DNA from: Actinomadura physcomitrii
GTDB lineage: Bacteria; Actinomycetota; Actinomycetes; Streptosporangiales; Streptosporangiaceae
DNA: 44,392 bases
NCBI RefSeq assembly: GCF_008923205.2
Contig: NZ_WBMS02000025.1
Span: 79,066 to 123,457, forward strand
Direction: 5' to 3'
Below, one piece after another: positions 25,269-33,573 of this stretch (positions within the stretch are counted from its first letter, which is position 1; each line of letters starts with the position of its first letter). The notes under the pieces were generated by a model, which worked only from the letters and a program-made list of their open reading frames with translations, did no database searches and was not told the DNA's origin. Both the position numbers and the translations under genes were made by a program.

Positions 25269-27017
25269 TCACACGTCCTCGCCCAGCGACGCCAGCGTGA
25301 ACCAGCGGCCCTCGCCGGACGTGCGGAACATCGCGTCCTCGAACGCCGGCAGGAAGTCCTCCGACAGGATGGTGTCGGGGTAGGTGCGCTGCAGCAGCCG
25401 CTGCAGGCACAGCACGAGCCACTGCCCGTCCGCGAACGCTCCGCCGAACTCGCGGTGGTTGTGCAGCCACGTGAGCATGCACGACACCATCGCGTGCAGC
25501 TCGCAGTACTTGCGCGCCCGCATCAGCGCCGCCACCGACGAGGTGTCGCCCTCGCTGTCCCGGATGCCCTCGTCGACCTTCGCGCGCAGCGCGCCGATGC
25601 TCGACAGCAGGTCCTTCAGCTCGGCGGCGACACCCGGCGCGGCGTGCGCGTTCGCCGCCGACAGCAGCTCCTCGGAGATCTGCTCGAACCGCTGCCCGAC
25701 CTCGTCGCGGCCCTCGTTGGTGAGCTGGAGCCGGCGGCCGTCCGGCTGCCAGGTCGGCGGCGTCCGGGTCCAGGAGAACAGCTCGGCGAGCAGCGCGTCC
25801 TCCTCGCCCGTCTCCTCCGGCGGGCGGCACAGGAACGGCAGCTGCGCGGCGACGTTCGCGAGGTTGACGTGCGTGGTGCCCTCGAAGATGCTCGCGATCG
25901 CGTGGTCGCGCTGCAGCTTCTGGAACACCCCGTGCGCGACGCCCTCGCGCAGGTAGCCGCGCGCCGCCAGGACCGTTCCCATGCTCGCGACGACCTCGTC
26001 GCCCTGCACCGGGACGAAGTACTTGATGATCGACGACCACAGGCTCAGCCGCCCCGGCGCGACCGTCAGCGCGCGCGCCACCGGGATCGCGACGCACTCG
26101 GCGACCAGCAGGTCCAGGTGCGCCTTCAGCAGATGGTCGCGGATCACCGGGATCTGGTAGATGTCCGCGCCGTACAGGGTGCGCTGGTGCGCGTACTCCA
26201 TCGCTATCCGCACCACCGCGTCCATCGTCCCGACCGACAGCGCCGCGATCGCCGTCCGGGTGATCTGCAGCGTCTTCAGCGTCTGGACGAGCCCGGCCCC
26301 GCGCCGCCCGATCACGCAGTCCGCCGGCAGCCGCGCGCCGTCGAACACGACGCCGCTCAGGTCGTGGCCGCGCAGCCCGAGCGTCCGGACGGGCGGCAGC
26401 GTCGACCAGGTGTCCGGGTCTAGGGTCGTCTTGTCGACCAGCAGCAGCGAGAAGTCACGCGAGCCGGTCTTGACGTACGTCGTGACGAACCGGCCGCGCG
26501 TCGCGTTGCCGACCGGCCACTTCGTCCCAGTAAGCACCAGCTCGTCGCCCTTGCTCACCGCCTCGGACTCGCTCGCCATCACGTCGCTGCCGTGGTCGGC
26601 CTCCGACACCCCGAAGCAGGCGAGGTCGCCGTTCAGCACGCCGTCGGCGACCGTCCGGCGCTGCCGCTCGTCGCCCCACAGCCACACCGGGTTCACCGCC
26701 AGCAGGCCCGACCCGTACATCACCGCGACCGTGACGCTGCGCCGCGAGATGCCGCGGGTGACGAAGAACAGCTCCTCCAGCGTCGTCAGCCGCCCGCCCA
26801 GCCCGGACGGCACCAGGTACTTCGGGAAACCCCAGGCCCGGACGGCGTCCACCGCGCCGGGCGGCAGCTCGTCGCGCTCCTCGGCCTCGACGATCGCCTT
26901 GTAGGAGAACGGGCCGGCCTCGTCGTCCATGGGGTCGCCGAGGAATCTGTCCAGATCGGCCGCTATGCCGTGCGCCGGCGACAGGCCGGTGCGTGCGGGG
27001 ACCATTCCGCTGTCCAT
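25269..27017 (-). CDS. Acyl-CoA/acyl-ACP dehydrogenase family protein
   Basis: The 582-residue flavoenzyme has the acyl-CoA dehydrogenase fold: FGVSEADHGSDV in the middle domain, RTLGLRGHDLSGVVFDG, then IASIFEGTTHVNLANV with the catalytic glutamate in the usual position. An extra C-terminal helical region of about 170 residues follows, longer than in simple dehydrogenases. AGGGAGTGGAAG precedes ATG 27017. Beside a FAAL and a free ACP, it is likely to introduce an alpha,beta double bond into an ACP-bound chain, as proposed for dehydrogenases in lipopeptide clusters; this is inference. Confidence 0.85.
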   Translation of the reverse strand: MDSGMVPARTGLSPAHGIAADLDRFLGDPMDDEAGPFSYKAIVEAEERDELPPGAVDAVRAWGFPKYLVPSGLGGRLTTLEELFFVTRGISRRSVTVAVMYGSGLLAVNPVWLWGDERQRRTVADGVLNGDLACFGVSEADHGSDVMASESEAVSKGDELVLTGTKWPVGNATRGRFVTTYVKTGSRDFSLLLVDKTTLDPDTWSTLPPVRTLGLRGHDLSGVVFDGARLPADCVIGRRGAGLVQTLKTLQITRTAIAALSVGTMDAVVRIAMEYAHQRTLYGADIYQIPVIRDHLLKAHLDLLVAECVAIPVARALTVAPGRLSLWSSIIKYFVPVQGDEVVASMGTVLAARGYLREGVAHGVFQKLQRDHAIASIFEGTTHVNLANVAAQLPFLCRPPEETGEEDALLAELFSWTRTPPTWQPDGRRLQLTNEGRDEVGQRFEQISEELLSAANAHAAPGVAAELKDLLSSIGALRAKVDEGIRDSEGDTSSVAALMRARKYCELHAMVSCMLTWLHNHREFGGAFADGQWLVLCLQRLLQRTYPDTILSEDFLPAFEDAMFRTSGEGRWFTLASLGEDV

Positions 27018-27127
27018 CTTCCACTCCCTGTAGCCGAACTTGTCGCGGTGCCCGCGCGCCCTCACCGACGCGCGGCGCCGCCGGGCCGGAGCCGGGCGGA
27101 GGCGGCCCCCACGCCCCCGGCCCGCGC

Positions 27128-27166
27128 GGCCCGTCACGAAGGGGATCCCCCGTCATGAAGGGGTCG
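27128..27166. repeat. Short direct repeat in the NTF2-dehydrogenase gap
   Basis: CCCGTCACGAAGGGG and CCCGTCATGAAGGGG lie in tandem, separated by a few bases including ATCCCC. They fill part of the 154-base gap before the dehydrogenase gene. Function is unknown; they could form alternative stems with the CCCC/GGGG blocks. Confidence 0.45.
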
Positions 27167-27171
27167 CCCCG

Positions 27172-27591
27172 TCACGCCCCCTGGTCCTCCATGCGGTGGC
27201 CGACCACGCGGGCCAGCGTCATCGCCGCGGGCAGCGGCCGGACCATCACCGTCAGCCCGGTGACCAGCCCGGTGTCGCCGAACCTGAGCAGGTCCAGGCC
27301 CTGCAGCGCCTTGCCCATCACGCGCGCGCTGAACACCAGCGCCTGCGTGGGCGGCTGTGCGAGCGGCTGTGCGAGCCCGCCCGGCGGGTCCGTCCCGGCG
27401 AGCTCGTCGGTGTAGCGGAAGTCCTCGAACACCTCCAGCAGGACGCGCAGCAGCCCGGTGACCGCGTCGCGGCCGTGGTAGGGCTTCACCATCACCGGGC
27501 TGTGGAACTCGATGCCCGGGTCCAGCGCCCGGGTGATGGCGGCGAGGTCCTTGGCCTCCACCGCCGCTCGGAACGTTCCGGGAACCGTCAT
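27172..27591 (-). CDS. SnoaL/NTF2-like protein
   Basis: The 139-residue protein begins FRAAVEAKDLAAITRALDPGIEFHSPVMVKPYHGRDAV, the standard start of SnoaL-like ketosteroid-isomerase-fold proteins, and continues with LLEVFEDFRYTDEL and VMGKALQGLDLLRFGDTGLVTGLTVMVRPL. The fold is a small alpha-beta barrel used for isomerases, hydratases and cyclases; no catalytic residues can be fixed. GGAGGGGG precedes ATG 27591. In this cluster it could act on a dehydrogenated acyl-ACP, for example by hydration or isomerisation (inference). Confidence 0.75.
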   Translation of the reverse strand: MTVPGTFRAAVEAKDLAAITRALDPGIEFHSPVMVKPYHGRDAVTGLLRVLLEVFEDFRYTDELAGTDPPGGLAQPLAQPPTQALVFSARVMGKALQGLDLLRFGDTGLVTGLTVMVRPLPAAMTLARVVGHRMEDQGA

Positions 27592-27719
27592 CTCGCCCCC
27601 TCCCCGGCGCCGGCGCCCGCGCACTGGATCGGTGCCGGTGAACGCGGGACACGGGCCGGCGATAATGGTCTCTTCATCGTCATCCCGACTCTTCGACTGC
27701 CCCCGAGACTGCCCCGATC

Positions 27720-28343
27720 TCAGTTCGCCCGCTCGCCGAGCAGCTCGGCGGCCAGCTCCGCCATCACCTCCGCGACATAATCGTGCCCGGCCGGGCTGAG
27801 ATGGATTCCGTCCCCGCTCCACATGGCGGGATCGGCGATTCTCGTCACCGTTTCCCGGGCCGGGAACGCCATTCCGAAGTCGCGTGCGGCACGTTCCAGC
27901 TCGGCATTGAAGACGGCGATGCGCTGCAGCACGCGTTTCTTGCGGAACTGCGAGATGGGAGACCGTTCGAGCAGCGGCGGGCGGGGCACCGGAATCGCCA
28001 GCAGGCCGGTCCCGGCGTCGCGCGCCCAGCGGTGCACCTCGTCCAGCCGGGCACCCGCCGCGGCCGGCTCGAACCCGGTCAGCGCGTCGTTCATGCCGCA
28101 GCCGAGCACCGCCAGGCGCGGCCGCGCGGCGCGCACGGCGGGCAGCTGGTCGCGCACCACGTCCTCGATCGTGGCGCCCGCGTCGGAGACGTTCAGCAGG
28201 TCGCCGGGGGCCACGCCGAGGCGCCGGGCGAGCCGGCCGGCCCAGCCGAGCCAGCCGCCCGCCGGGGCGGGGTCGTCGCGGCCCTCGGCCACGCTGTCGC
28301 CGAGCACCACCAGGGCGGCGCCCGCGGCCGGCGGGCCGGCCAT
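27720..28343 (-). CDS. SGNH/GDSL-family hydrolase
   Basis: The 207-residue protein has block I GDSVAEG (S17 nucleophile), block III GCGMND with N85, and block V DGIHLSPAGH with D178 and H181. These make a complete SGNH esterase/acyltransferase triad plus oxyanion residues. There is no signal peptide, so it acts in the cytoplasm. Its ATG overlaps the ACP stop as TGATG, showing tight coupling with the ACP. It may release or transfer the ACP-bound acyl chain in place of a thioesterase. Confidence 0.85.
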   Translation of the reverse strand: MAGPPAAGAALVVLGDSVAEGRDDPAPAGGWLGWAGRLARRLGVAPGDLLNVSDAGATIEDVVRDQLPAVRAARPRLAVLGCGMNDALTGFEPAAAGARLDEVHRWARDAGTGLLAIPVPRPPLLERSPISQFRKKRVLQRIAVFNAELERAARDFGMAFPARETVTRIADPAMWSGDGIHLSPAGHDYVAEVMAELAAELLGERAN

Positions 28344-28600
28344 CACGCGACGAGGTCGAGGAGGTAGGCGGTGAGGTCGGCGACCGTCTCGCGGCGCCGC
28401 GCCTCGGCCACGTCCACCTCCACCTGCAGGTGGTCCTCGATGTCGCTGATGATGCTGATCGCGTACACCGAATCGACGCCGTAGCGGGCCAGCTCGACCG
28501 CGGGGTCGATATTTTCCGTCGGCCTGTCGAGGTAGAAGGCGATGCGGTCAAGAAGCCACATCTGGAGCTCGTCGTAGGAAATTGTTTGCGATCCGCTCAC
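28343..28600 (-). CDS. Acyl carrier protein
   Basis: The 85-residue ACP has the phosphopantetheine attachment motif GVDSVYAISI with S44. GTG 28600 is chosen because GGGGAG lies just upstream and the fold begins soon after. It is the first gene of the cluster and the likely acceptor of the acyl group activated by the FAAL. The DSV rather than DSL motif is common in stand-alone ACPs of natural-product clusters. Confidence 0.85.
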   Translation of the reverse strand: MSGSQTISYDELQMWLLDRIAFYLDRPTENIDPAVELARYGVDSVYAISIISDIEDHLQVEVDVAEARRRETVADLTAYLLDLVA

Positions 28601-29010
28601 CGCACTCCCCTTTTTGTCAGAGGATCTTCTGAACCAAACCCCGATGGCCATCCGTAGCTGAGCACATGGCACGGTACATGCATATGTACGGCATGTCACA
28701 GATCCGACTGTGAACTATCGGACACGAGCATGTCACTTTTCCGTAAATTAAGTAAGCGGGGCGGTAAAACGGAGCCTGTGTACCGGACGGTAACCGTTTC
28801 CGTAAGGGGCCCACCACAGCGCCGTCAGGCGACCGCCGCCCCGGCCGCCCCATCCGGCCGCTCCTCCCCCGCCCGCCGTCCCGCGGCACGCGACCTGCAC
28901 CGTTCCCCACGACCGCGCAGCCGCCCCCGCACCGCCCCGGCACGGCGCGCCGGGCACGTTCCATGAGAATTTCGGACAGCCGACCAGGCGGCCTCGCGGC
29001 CGCCGTCCGA
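28601..29010. promoter_or_regulatory. AT-richer promoter region of the acyl cluster
   Basis: No gene is seen in these 410 bases. The first 200 bases upstream of the ACP are clearly richer in A and T than the surroundings. They hold the inverted repeat GTACAT-GCAT-ATGTAC (28674-28689), a direct repeat GCATGTCAC (28691 and 28728, 37 bases apart) and ACGGTAACCGT (28787-28797). These look like binding sites for a regulator, possibly not the local PadR, whose TTGACT motif is absent here. The rest, toward the sulfotransferase end, is ordinary GC-rich spacer. Confidence 0.5.
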
Positions 29011-30042
29011 TCAGTGATCGGGCCGGAGGTGAACGATCGACGCGCCGGTCGCCGGCCCGGTCAGCAACGAACCAACGGGATTCGGCTCCTGCCGGCGGGC
29101 CATCCGGTCCCGGACCGAAATAGCGCGCTGCGCCCGCCAGCGGTGCGCCGCCGTCCGCTGGAACCGCGCCACGTGGGCCGCCGCCGGACGGTCCCGTCCC
29201 GTCAGCGCGTACCCGTGCCGCCGCAGCCGGTCCCTCAGGACGTGCTCGACGAGGTCGGCCTCCCACGGCTGCATCCGCACCGCCCACGCGCCGACGTTGC
29301 GGTCGTTGACGGCCTCGTGCGTGCGCAGGTGCCACCGGCGCTCGGACGGCACCGTCCGGCGCGCGTGGTGGTGCGGCTCGGCCATCGCCTCGTCGTACTC
29401 CTCCTCGAGGAACCCGCACAGGGCCGCAAGCGACCGCTCCGGGTCGGCGACCAGGTCCTCGTAGCGCATCTCGAAGTACCGGCCGGGGCCGAGCCGCCGC
29501 GCGAGCCTGCTTCCGGTGTCGACGGCCTCCCGCCACGTCAGCGCGGCGGAGTGGACGTCGCCCTCGTACCAGGGCATCCGGACGAGCGAGCTGACCGCGT
29601 CCCGTCCGTCGCGGACGAGGTGGACGAACTGCGCGTCGGGGAACATCCGCAGCAGCATCGGCACCTTGCGGAAGTAGCTCGGCCGCTTGTCGCCCCACCG
29701 CGCCTTGCCGTGCTCGCGCGCGTAGCGGCGGAACACGGCGGCGAGCGCCGAGCCGAGCGTCGGCGGTCCGTGCACGATGTCGTCGACGACCTCGCCGGCG
29801 TCCAGGCCGAGGACGCCGAACCTCGTCCCGCCGCCCGTGGTGATCCACTCGCCGAGCGCGCGCCGGTTCGCCTCCGCCCGCAGGTCGCCGAAGTCGAGCC
29901 GCCGCTCGTAGGCGACGTGCACGAACCTCGTCTCGGACGGCACCGCCAGGCGCCGGTGCGAGTGCAGCATCTGCTGCAGCAGCGTCGTGCCGGAGCGCGG
30001 GCAGCCGAGGACGAACACGGGCCGGTGGGACTGCGAGGTCAT
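29011..30042 (-). CDS. PAPS-dependent sulfotransferase family protein
   Basis: The 343-residue protein has the 5'-phosphosulfate loop GCPRSGTTLLQQML (residues 13-26) and the 3'-phosphate motif LVRDGRDAVSSLVRM, as in Sulfotransfer_3 family members. It would move a sulfo group from PAPS onto a hydroxyl or amine acceptor. An ATG seven codons upstream in the same frame is possible; ATG 30042 puts the loop in its usual place. It stands 410 bases upstream of the ACP on the same strand, so a sulfated lipid product of the downstream cluster is a reasonable hypothesis, although a separate promoter between them is likely. Confidence 0.85.
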   Translation of the reverse strand: MTSQSHRPVFVLGCPRSGTTLLQQMLHSHRRLAVPSETRFVHVAYERRLDFGDLRAEANRRALGEWITTGGGTRFGVLGLDAGEVVDDIVHGPPTLGSALAAVFRRYAREHGKARWGDKRPSYFRKVPMLLRMFPDAQFVHLVRDGRDAVSSLVRMPWYEGDVHSAALTWREAVDTGSRLARRLGPGRYFEMRYEDLVADPERSLAALCGFLEEEYDEAMAEPHHHARRTVPSERRWHLRTHEAVNDRNVGAWAVRMQPWEADLVEHVLRDRLRRHGYALTGRDRPAAAHVARFQRTAAHRWRAQRAISVRDRMARRQEPNPVGSLLTGPATGASIVHLRPDH

Positions 30043-30285
30043 GGCGCGTGAAGGTACGGACACCGCCTGAACCCGACCTCAGACGAACCTCTAAGTTCGC
30101 TGAAAGTGTTCGCGACGTCACTATGTGCAATATCGCCTTTTGTGCCGGAGAAGCGCCTCCCGTCCCGCCGTTTTCCGGAACCGGCGCCGGAGCACGAGAA
30201 ACACCGGCATCTCCGTCAGGCCCCAACAAAAGGCTTCCCTGGCCGGGAGAACCGGAGTAATGTAACCCCCGGTGTGCCGGGAAGT

Positions 30286-30318
30286 CTGGTCGGCGAGGCA
30301 GGTTCTGTCTCCGACCAG
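30286..30318 (+). promoter_or_regulatory. Strong leader hairpin abutting a ribosome binding site
   Basis: CTGGTCG + GAGGCAG pair with CTGTCTC + CGACCAG around GTT: 14 base pairs (one G-T) with a two-base bulge. The last two bases of the stem are the first of the AGGAGG site (30317-30322). A weak promoter (TTCCCT, 17 bases, TAATGT at 30258-30263) lies just upstream. Confidence 0.55.
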
Positions 30319-30329
30319 GAGGATTTCAG

Positions 30330-30461
30330 ATGACCCCCCGGCCCTTCTCCTCGGCCCCGCCCCCGCCGCGGCGCCGCATCTCGCGTCCGACCCCGCGCAG
30401 CCTCCGGCTTCGGGCCGGCCTGACCTCCGCGACCTGGGCGGACTCATATCCGGATACATGA
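30330..30461 (+). CDS. Small ORF (43 residues) in the flotillin-operon leader
   Basis: An ATG seven bases after a perfect AGGAGG opens a 43-residue frame, MTPRPFSSAPPPPRRRISRP and onward, rich in Pro and Arg and ending SYPDT. It resembles no family I know. The strong ribosome binding site is the main support; composition alone could be chance in GC-rich DNA. Its place between two hairpins upstream of the membrane protein-flotillin-ATPase genes suggests a leader peptide. Proline and arginine runs slow ribosomes, which would suit translation-dependent attenuation (inference). Confidence 0.4.
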   Translation: MTPRPFSSAPPPPRRRISRPTPRSLRLRAGLTSATWADSYPDT

Positions 30462-30492
30462 CCGGCCGTATCCGGCCGGGAACCGGATACGG
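30447..30492. repeat. CCGGATAC triplet with 10-bp stem-loop
   Basis: CCGTATCCGG (30466-30475) pairs perfectly with CCGGATACGG (30483-30492) around seven bases, starting five bases after the small ORF stop. A third copy of CCGGATAC (30450-30457), part of the palindrome TATCCGGATA, lies inside the small ORF, so two alternative stems can form. It may be a terminator/anti-terminator or a protein site. Confidence 0.55.
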
Positions 30493-30583
30493 CAGCGCAT
30501 TCTCCTGAACCCCTTTTCCACCGGTTACCGCATTCGGCGGCCCGGACGGTGAATGACGCCTCGAGGCGGGAGCGTGCACGGCC

Positions 30584-31384
30584 ATGCGTGAATTCGTCGA
30601 CACCGCGATCGGCTTTCCCACCGCGCTTTTCAGCTTCTCTCTGGTGGTGGTCGCCGCGTACTGGACGCTCGTCCTGCTCGGCGGTCTGGGGCACTTCCAC
30701 GCCGGCACCGATGGCCATACGGGGGCCGGTGCCGGTGTGGGCGGCCACGGGCACGGCGGCGGCTTCCACGGCCACGGCGGCTTCCACGGTCACGGAGTCG
30801 TGGACGCGCACGCGGGCGCGCACGGCCACGGCGGCGGGCACGATCCGTCCGGGGGGCACGGGGACGGCCACGGGTCGGGCGGGCCGCTGGGCGCGATCGG
30901 GCTCGGCGGCGTCCCCGCCACCATCACGCTGTCGCTGCTGATCGCGCTGGCCTGGTTCGCGAGCCTGGCCGGGTCGGTGCTGGCGGGCGGCGGCACGCCG
31001 GCCCCGCCGCTCGCCGGCGCCGTGCTGGCCGTGGCGCTCGCGGCGGCCTGGCTCGGGACGCGGGTCGCGATCGTCCCGCTGCGCCGGGTGTTCCGCGAGG
31101 AGCCGGCGGCGTCGCTGCGCGACTTCGTCGGCCGCACCTGCGTCATCCGCACCGGGCGGGTCGGCGTGGACTTCGGCCAGGCCGAGGTCACCGCCGATGA
31201 CGGCTCGTCCGCCATCGTGCAGGTCCGCCGGCACGCGCTGGACGCCGCCGCCGGCGGCGCCCCCGCCGGCGCCCCGCCCGGCGCGGGAGGGCCCGCGCTC
31301 ACCGCCGGCAGCACCGCGCTGATCTTCGACTTCGATCCGGACGGCCAGTTCTTCTGGGTCATGCCCTACGAGCAGGCCCCCTGA
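30584..31384 (+). CDS. YqiJ/NfeD-like membrane protein with Gly/His-rich loop
   Basis: The 266-residue protein has a membrane helix at about 11-35, a Gly/His-rich stretch at about 38-98 with more than 15 histidines, two further helices near 109-130 and 138-158, and a C-terminal OB-fold-like part (LRDFVGRTCVIRTGRVGVDFGQAEVTADDGSSAIVQVRR, then GSTALIFDFDPDGQFFWVMPY). The plan is that of YqiJ/NfeD-type proteins, which pair with a flotillin and sit next to its gene, as here. The histidine stretch is not part of that family plan and suggests metal or pH sensing. It is the first gene of the three-gene operon. Confidence 0.75.
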   Translation: MREFVDTAIGFPTALFSFSLVVVAAYWTLVLLGGLGHFHAGTDGHTGAGAGVGGHGHGGGFHGHGGFHGHGVVDAHAGAHGHGGGHDPSGGHGDGHGSGGPLGAIGLGGVPATITLSLLIALAWFASLAGSVLAGGGTPAPPLAGAVLAVALAAAWLGTRVAIVPLRRVFREEPAASLRDFVGRTCVIRTGRVGVDFGQAEVTADDGSSAIVQVRRHALDAAAGGAPAGAPPGAGGPALTAGSTALIFDFDPDGQFFWVMPYEQAP

Positions 31385-31440
31385 CCTCCGATCGTCCCCG
31401 ACCCCCGCATCCCACATCACCCCAGTAGACAGGGATCCCG

Positions 31441-33477
31441 ATGGACGCCATCACGATCGGAGCGGGCGTGCTGATCGCGCTCGCACTGCTCATCGCGCTC
31501 GGCCTCGCGCTGATGATGACCCGGCTGTTCCGCAAGGTCGACCAGGGCAGCGCGCTGATCATCTCCAAGCTGAAGAGGGTCGACGTCACCTTCACCGGCG
31601 CGGTGGTCCTGCCGGTCCTGCACAAGGCCGAGCTGATGGACATCTCGGTGAAGACGATCGAGATCGAGCGGACCGGCCGGGACGGACTGATCTGCAAGGA
31701 CAACATCCGCGCGGACATCCGCATCACGTTCTTCGTCCGGGTGAACAAGACCGTCGAGGACGTGATCAAGGTGGCGCAGGCGATCGGCACCGACCGCGCC
31801 AGCCACCAGGACACGCTGCAGGCGCTGTTCGCGGCGAAGTTCTCCGAGGCGCTGAAGACGGTCGGCAAGCACCTGGACTTCACCGACCTCTACACGCGCC
31901 GGCACGAGTTCCGCGACCACATCATCGAGCTGATCGGCACCGACCTGAACGGCTACAGCCTGGAGGACGCGGCGATCGACTACCTGGAGCAGACGCCGCT
32001 GCTGTCGCTGGACAAGTCCAACATCCTGGACGCGCAGGGCATCCGGAAGATCACCGAGCTGACCGCGATCGAGCACGTCCGGACCAACGAGTACACCCGC
32101 ACCGAGGAGAAGGAGATCACCCGCCAGAACGTGGAGGCGCGCGAGGCGATCCTGGAGCTGGAGCGCCGCCAGGCGGACGCGGAGCTGCGCCAGCAGCGCG
32201 AGATCGAGACGGTCCGGGCGCGGGAGAAGGCGGAGACCGAGCGGGTGCAGGCGGAGGAGCGGCTGCGCGCGCGGACCGCGGACATCCGCACCGACGAGCA
32301 GCTCGGCGTGCAGCAGGAGAACCGCGACCGCGAGGTGGCGGTGGCCGCGAAGAACAAGGAGCGGGTCATCGCGGTCGAGAACGAGCGGATCGAGAAGGAC
32401 CGGATGCTGGAGGTCATCGCCCGCGAGCGCGCGACCGAGCTGACCCGCATCGCCGCGAACAAGGAGGTCGAGGCGGAGAAGCGGGAGATCGCGAACGTGA
32501 TCCGGGAGCGCATCGCGGTCGAGCGGACGGTCGCCGAGCAGGAGGAGTCCATCAAGCGGGTGCGGGTGGTCGAGGAGGCCGAGCGGACCCGCCAGGCGGT
32601 GGTCATCCAGGCCGAGGCGGAGGCGCAGGAGAGCCTCGTCAAGGACATCAAGGCGGCCGAGGCCGCGGAAGCGGCGGCGCAGCACCGCGCCCGCGAGCAG
32701 CTGACGATGGCCGAGTCGCGGCGGCAGGCGGCCGAGCTGGACGCGGAGGCCAAGATCCGGCTGGCCGAGGGGATCCGCGCGGAGGCCGCGGCGGAGGGCC
32801 TCGCGGAGGTCGAGGTCCGGGAGCGGGACGCGGCGGCGATCGAGAAGGTCGGCCGCGCCGAGGCGGCGGTCGCCGAGCAGAAGGCGCTCGCCGAGGCGGT
32901 CCGGATCAAGGGCGCGCTGAAGGCGGAGGCGGAGGGGCTCACCGACAAGGCGGCGGCGATGGCGGCGCTGGACGACGCGACGCGCGGGCACGAGGAGTAC
33001 CGGCTGCGGCTGCAGGCGGAGAAGGACGTCCGGCTGGCCGGGATCCAGGTGCAGCGGGAGGTCGCGGAGGCGCAGGCGGCGGTGCTCGCGGCGGGGCTGG
33101 AGAAGGCCGACATCGACATCGTCGGCGGCGACAGCGTGTTCTTGGACAAGCTCGTCGGCTCGATCGCGCTCGGCAAGACCGTGGACGGGTTCGTCGGGGG
33201 CTCGCAGACCGTCCGGGCGCTCGGCGGGTCGTGGCTGGACGGGACGGGCTCGTTCAGCGGCGACCTGACCCGGGTGCTGGAGTCGGCGGGCGGCGGGGGC
33301 GTCGGCGACCTGACGATCGCGGCGCTGCTGACGCGGCTCGCCTCGTCCGGCGGCTCGAACGCATCCGCGCTCAGCAGTCTGCTGGACGCCGCGCAGCGCC
33401 TCGGCGTGGCGGACGCGCCGCTCGCGGCGGGGCCGGCCGCGGCGTCGAACGGGACCCCGCCGGCTTCGGCGGGCTGA
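31441..33477 (+). CDS. Flotillin-like SPFH protein (YqiK type)
   Basis: The 678-residue protein has an N-terminal membrane helix (about 6-27), an SPFH/band-7 domain (KVDQGSALIISKLKRVDVTFTGAVVLPVLHKAE through about residue 200) and a very long charged Glu/Arg/Ala coiled coil (about 215-560), followed by a Gly/Ser-rich end with FLDKLVGSIALGKTVDGFVGG. Flotillins assemble into cages or scaffolds marking membrane microdomains. The start is 56 bases after the membrane protein stop; AGGGATC precedes ATG 31441. Its likely partners are the NfeD-like protein upstream and the large ATPase downstream. Confidence 0.88.
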   Translation: MDAITIGAGVLIALALLIALGLALMMTRLFRKVDQGSALIISKLKRVDVTFTGAVVLPVLHKAELMDISVKTIEIERTGRDGLICKDNIRADIRITFFVRVNKTVEDVIKVAQAIGTDRASHQDTLQALFAAKFSEALKTVGKHLDFTDLYTRRHEFRDHIIELIGTDLNGYSLEDAAIDYLEQTPLLSLDKSNILDAQGIRKITELTAIEHVRTNEYTRTEEKEITRQNVEAREAILELERRQADAELRQQREIETVRAREKAETERVQAEERLRARTADIRTDEQLGVQQENRDREVAVAAKNKERVIAVENERIEKDRMLEVIARERATELTRIAANKEVEAEKREIANVIRERIAVERTVAEQEESIKRVRVVEEAERTRQAVVIQAEAEAQESLVKDIKAAEAAEAAAQHRAREQLTMAESRRQAAELDAEAKIRLAEGIRAEAAAEGLAEVEVRERDAAAIEKVGRAEAAVAEQKALAEAVRIKGALKAEAEGLTDKAAAMAALDDATRGHEEYRLRLQAEKDVRLAGIQVQREVAEAQAAVLAAGLEKADIDIVGGDSVFLDKLVGSIALGKTVDGFVGGSQTVRALGGSWLDGTGSFSGDLTRVLESAGGGGVGDLTIAALLTRLASSGGSNASALSSLLDAAQRLGVADAPLAAGPAAASNGTPPASAG

Positions 33478-33573
33478 CCGCCGGCCGCCTCGACCCGCGG
33501 CGCACCGCCCGCAGCGACCCCTCACGGGGCGGCGCGCCGCGACCGGACTCCCGACCAGGATGGAAGTGGACGC

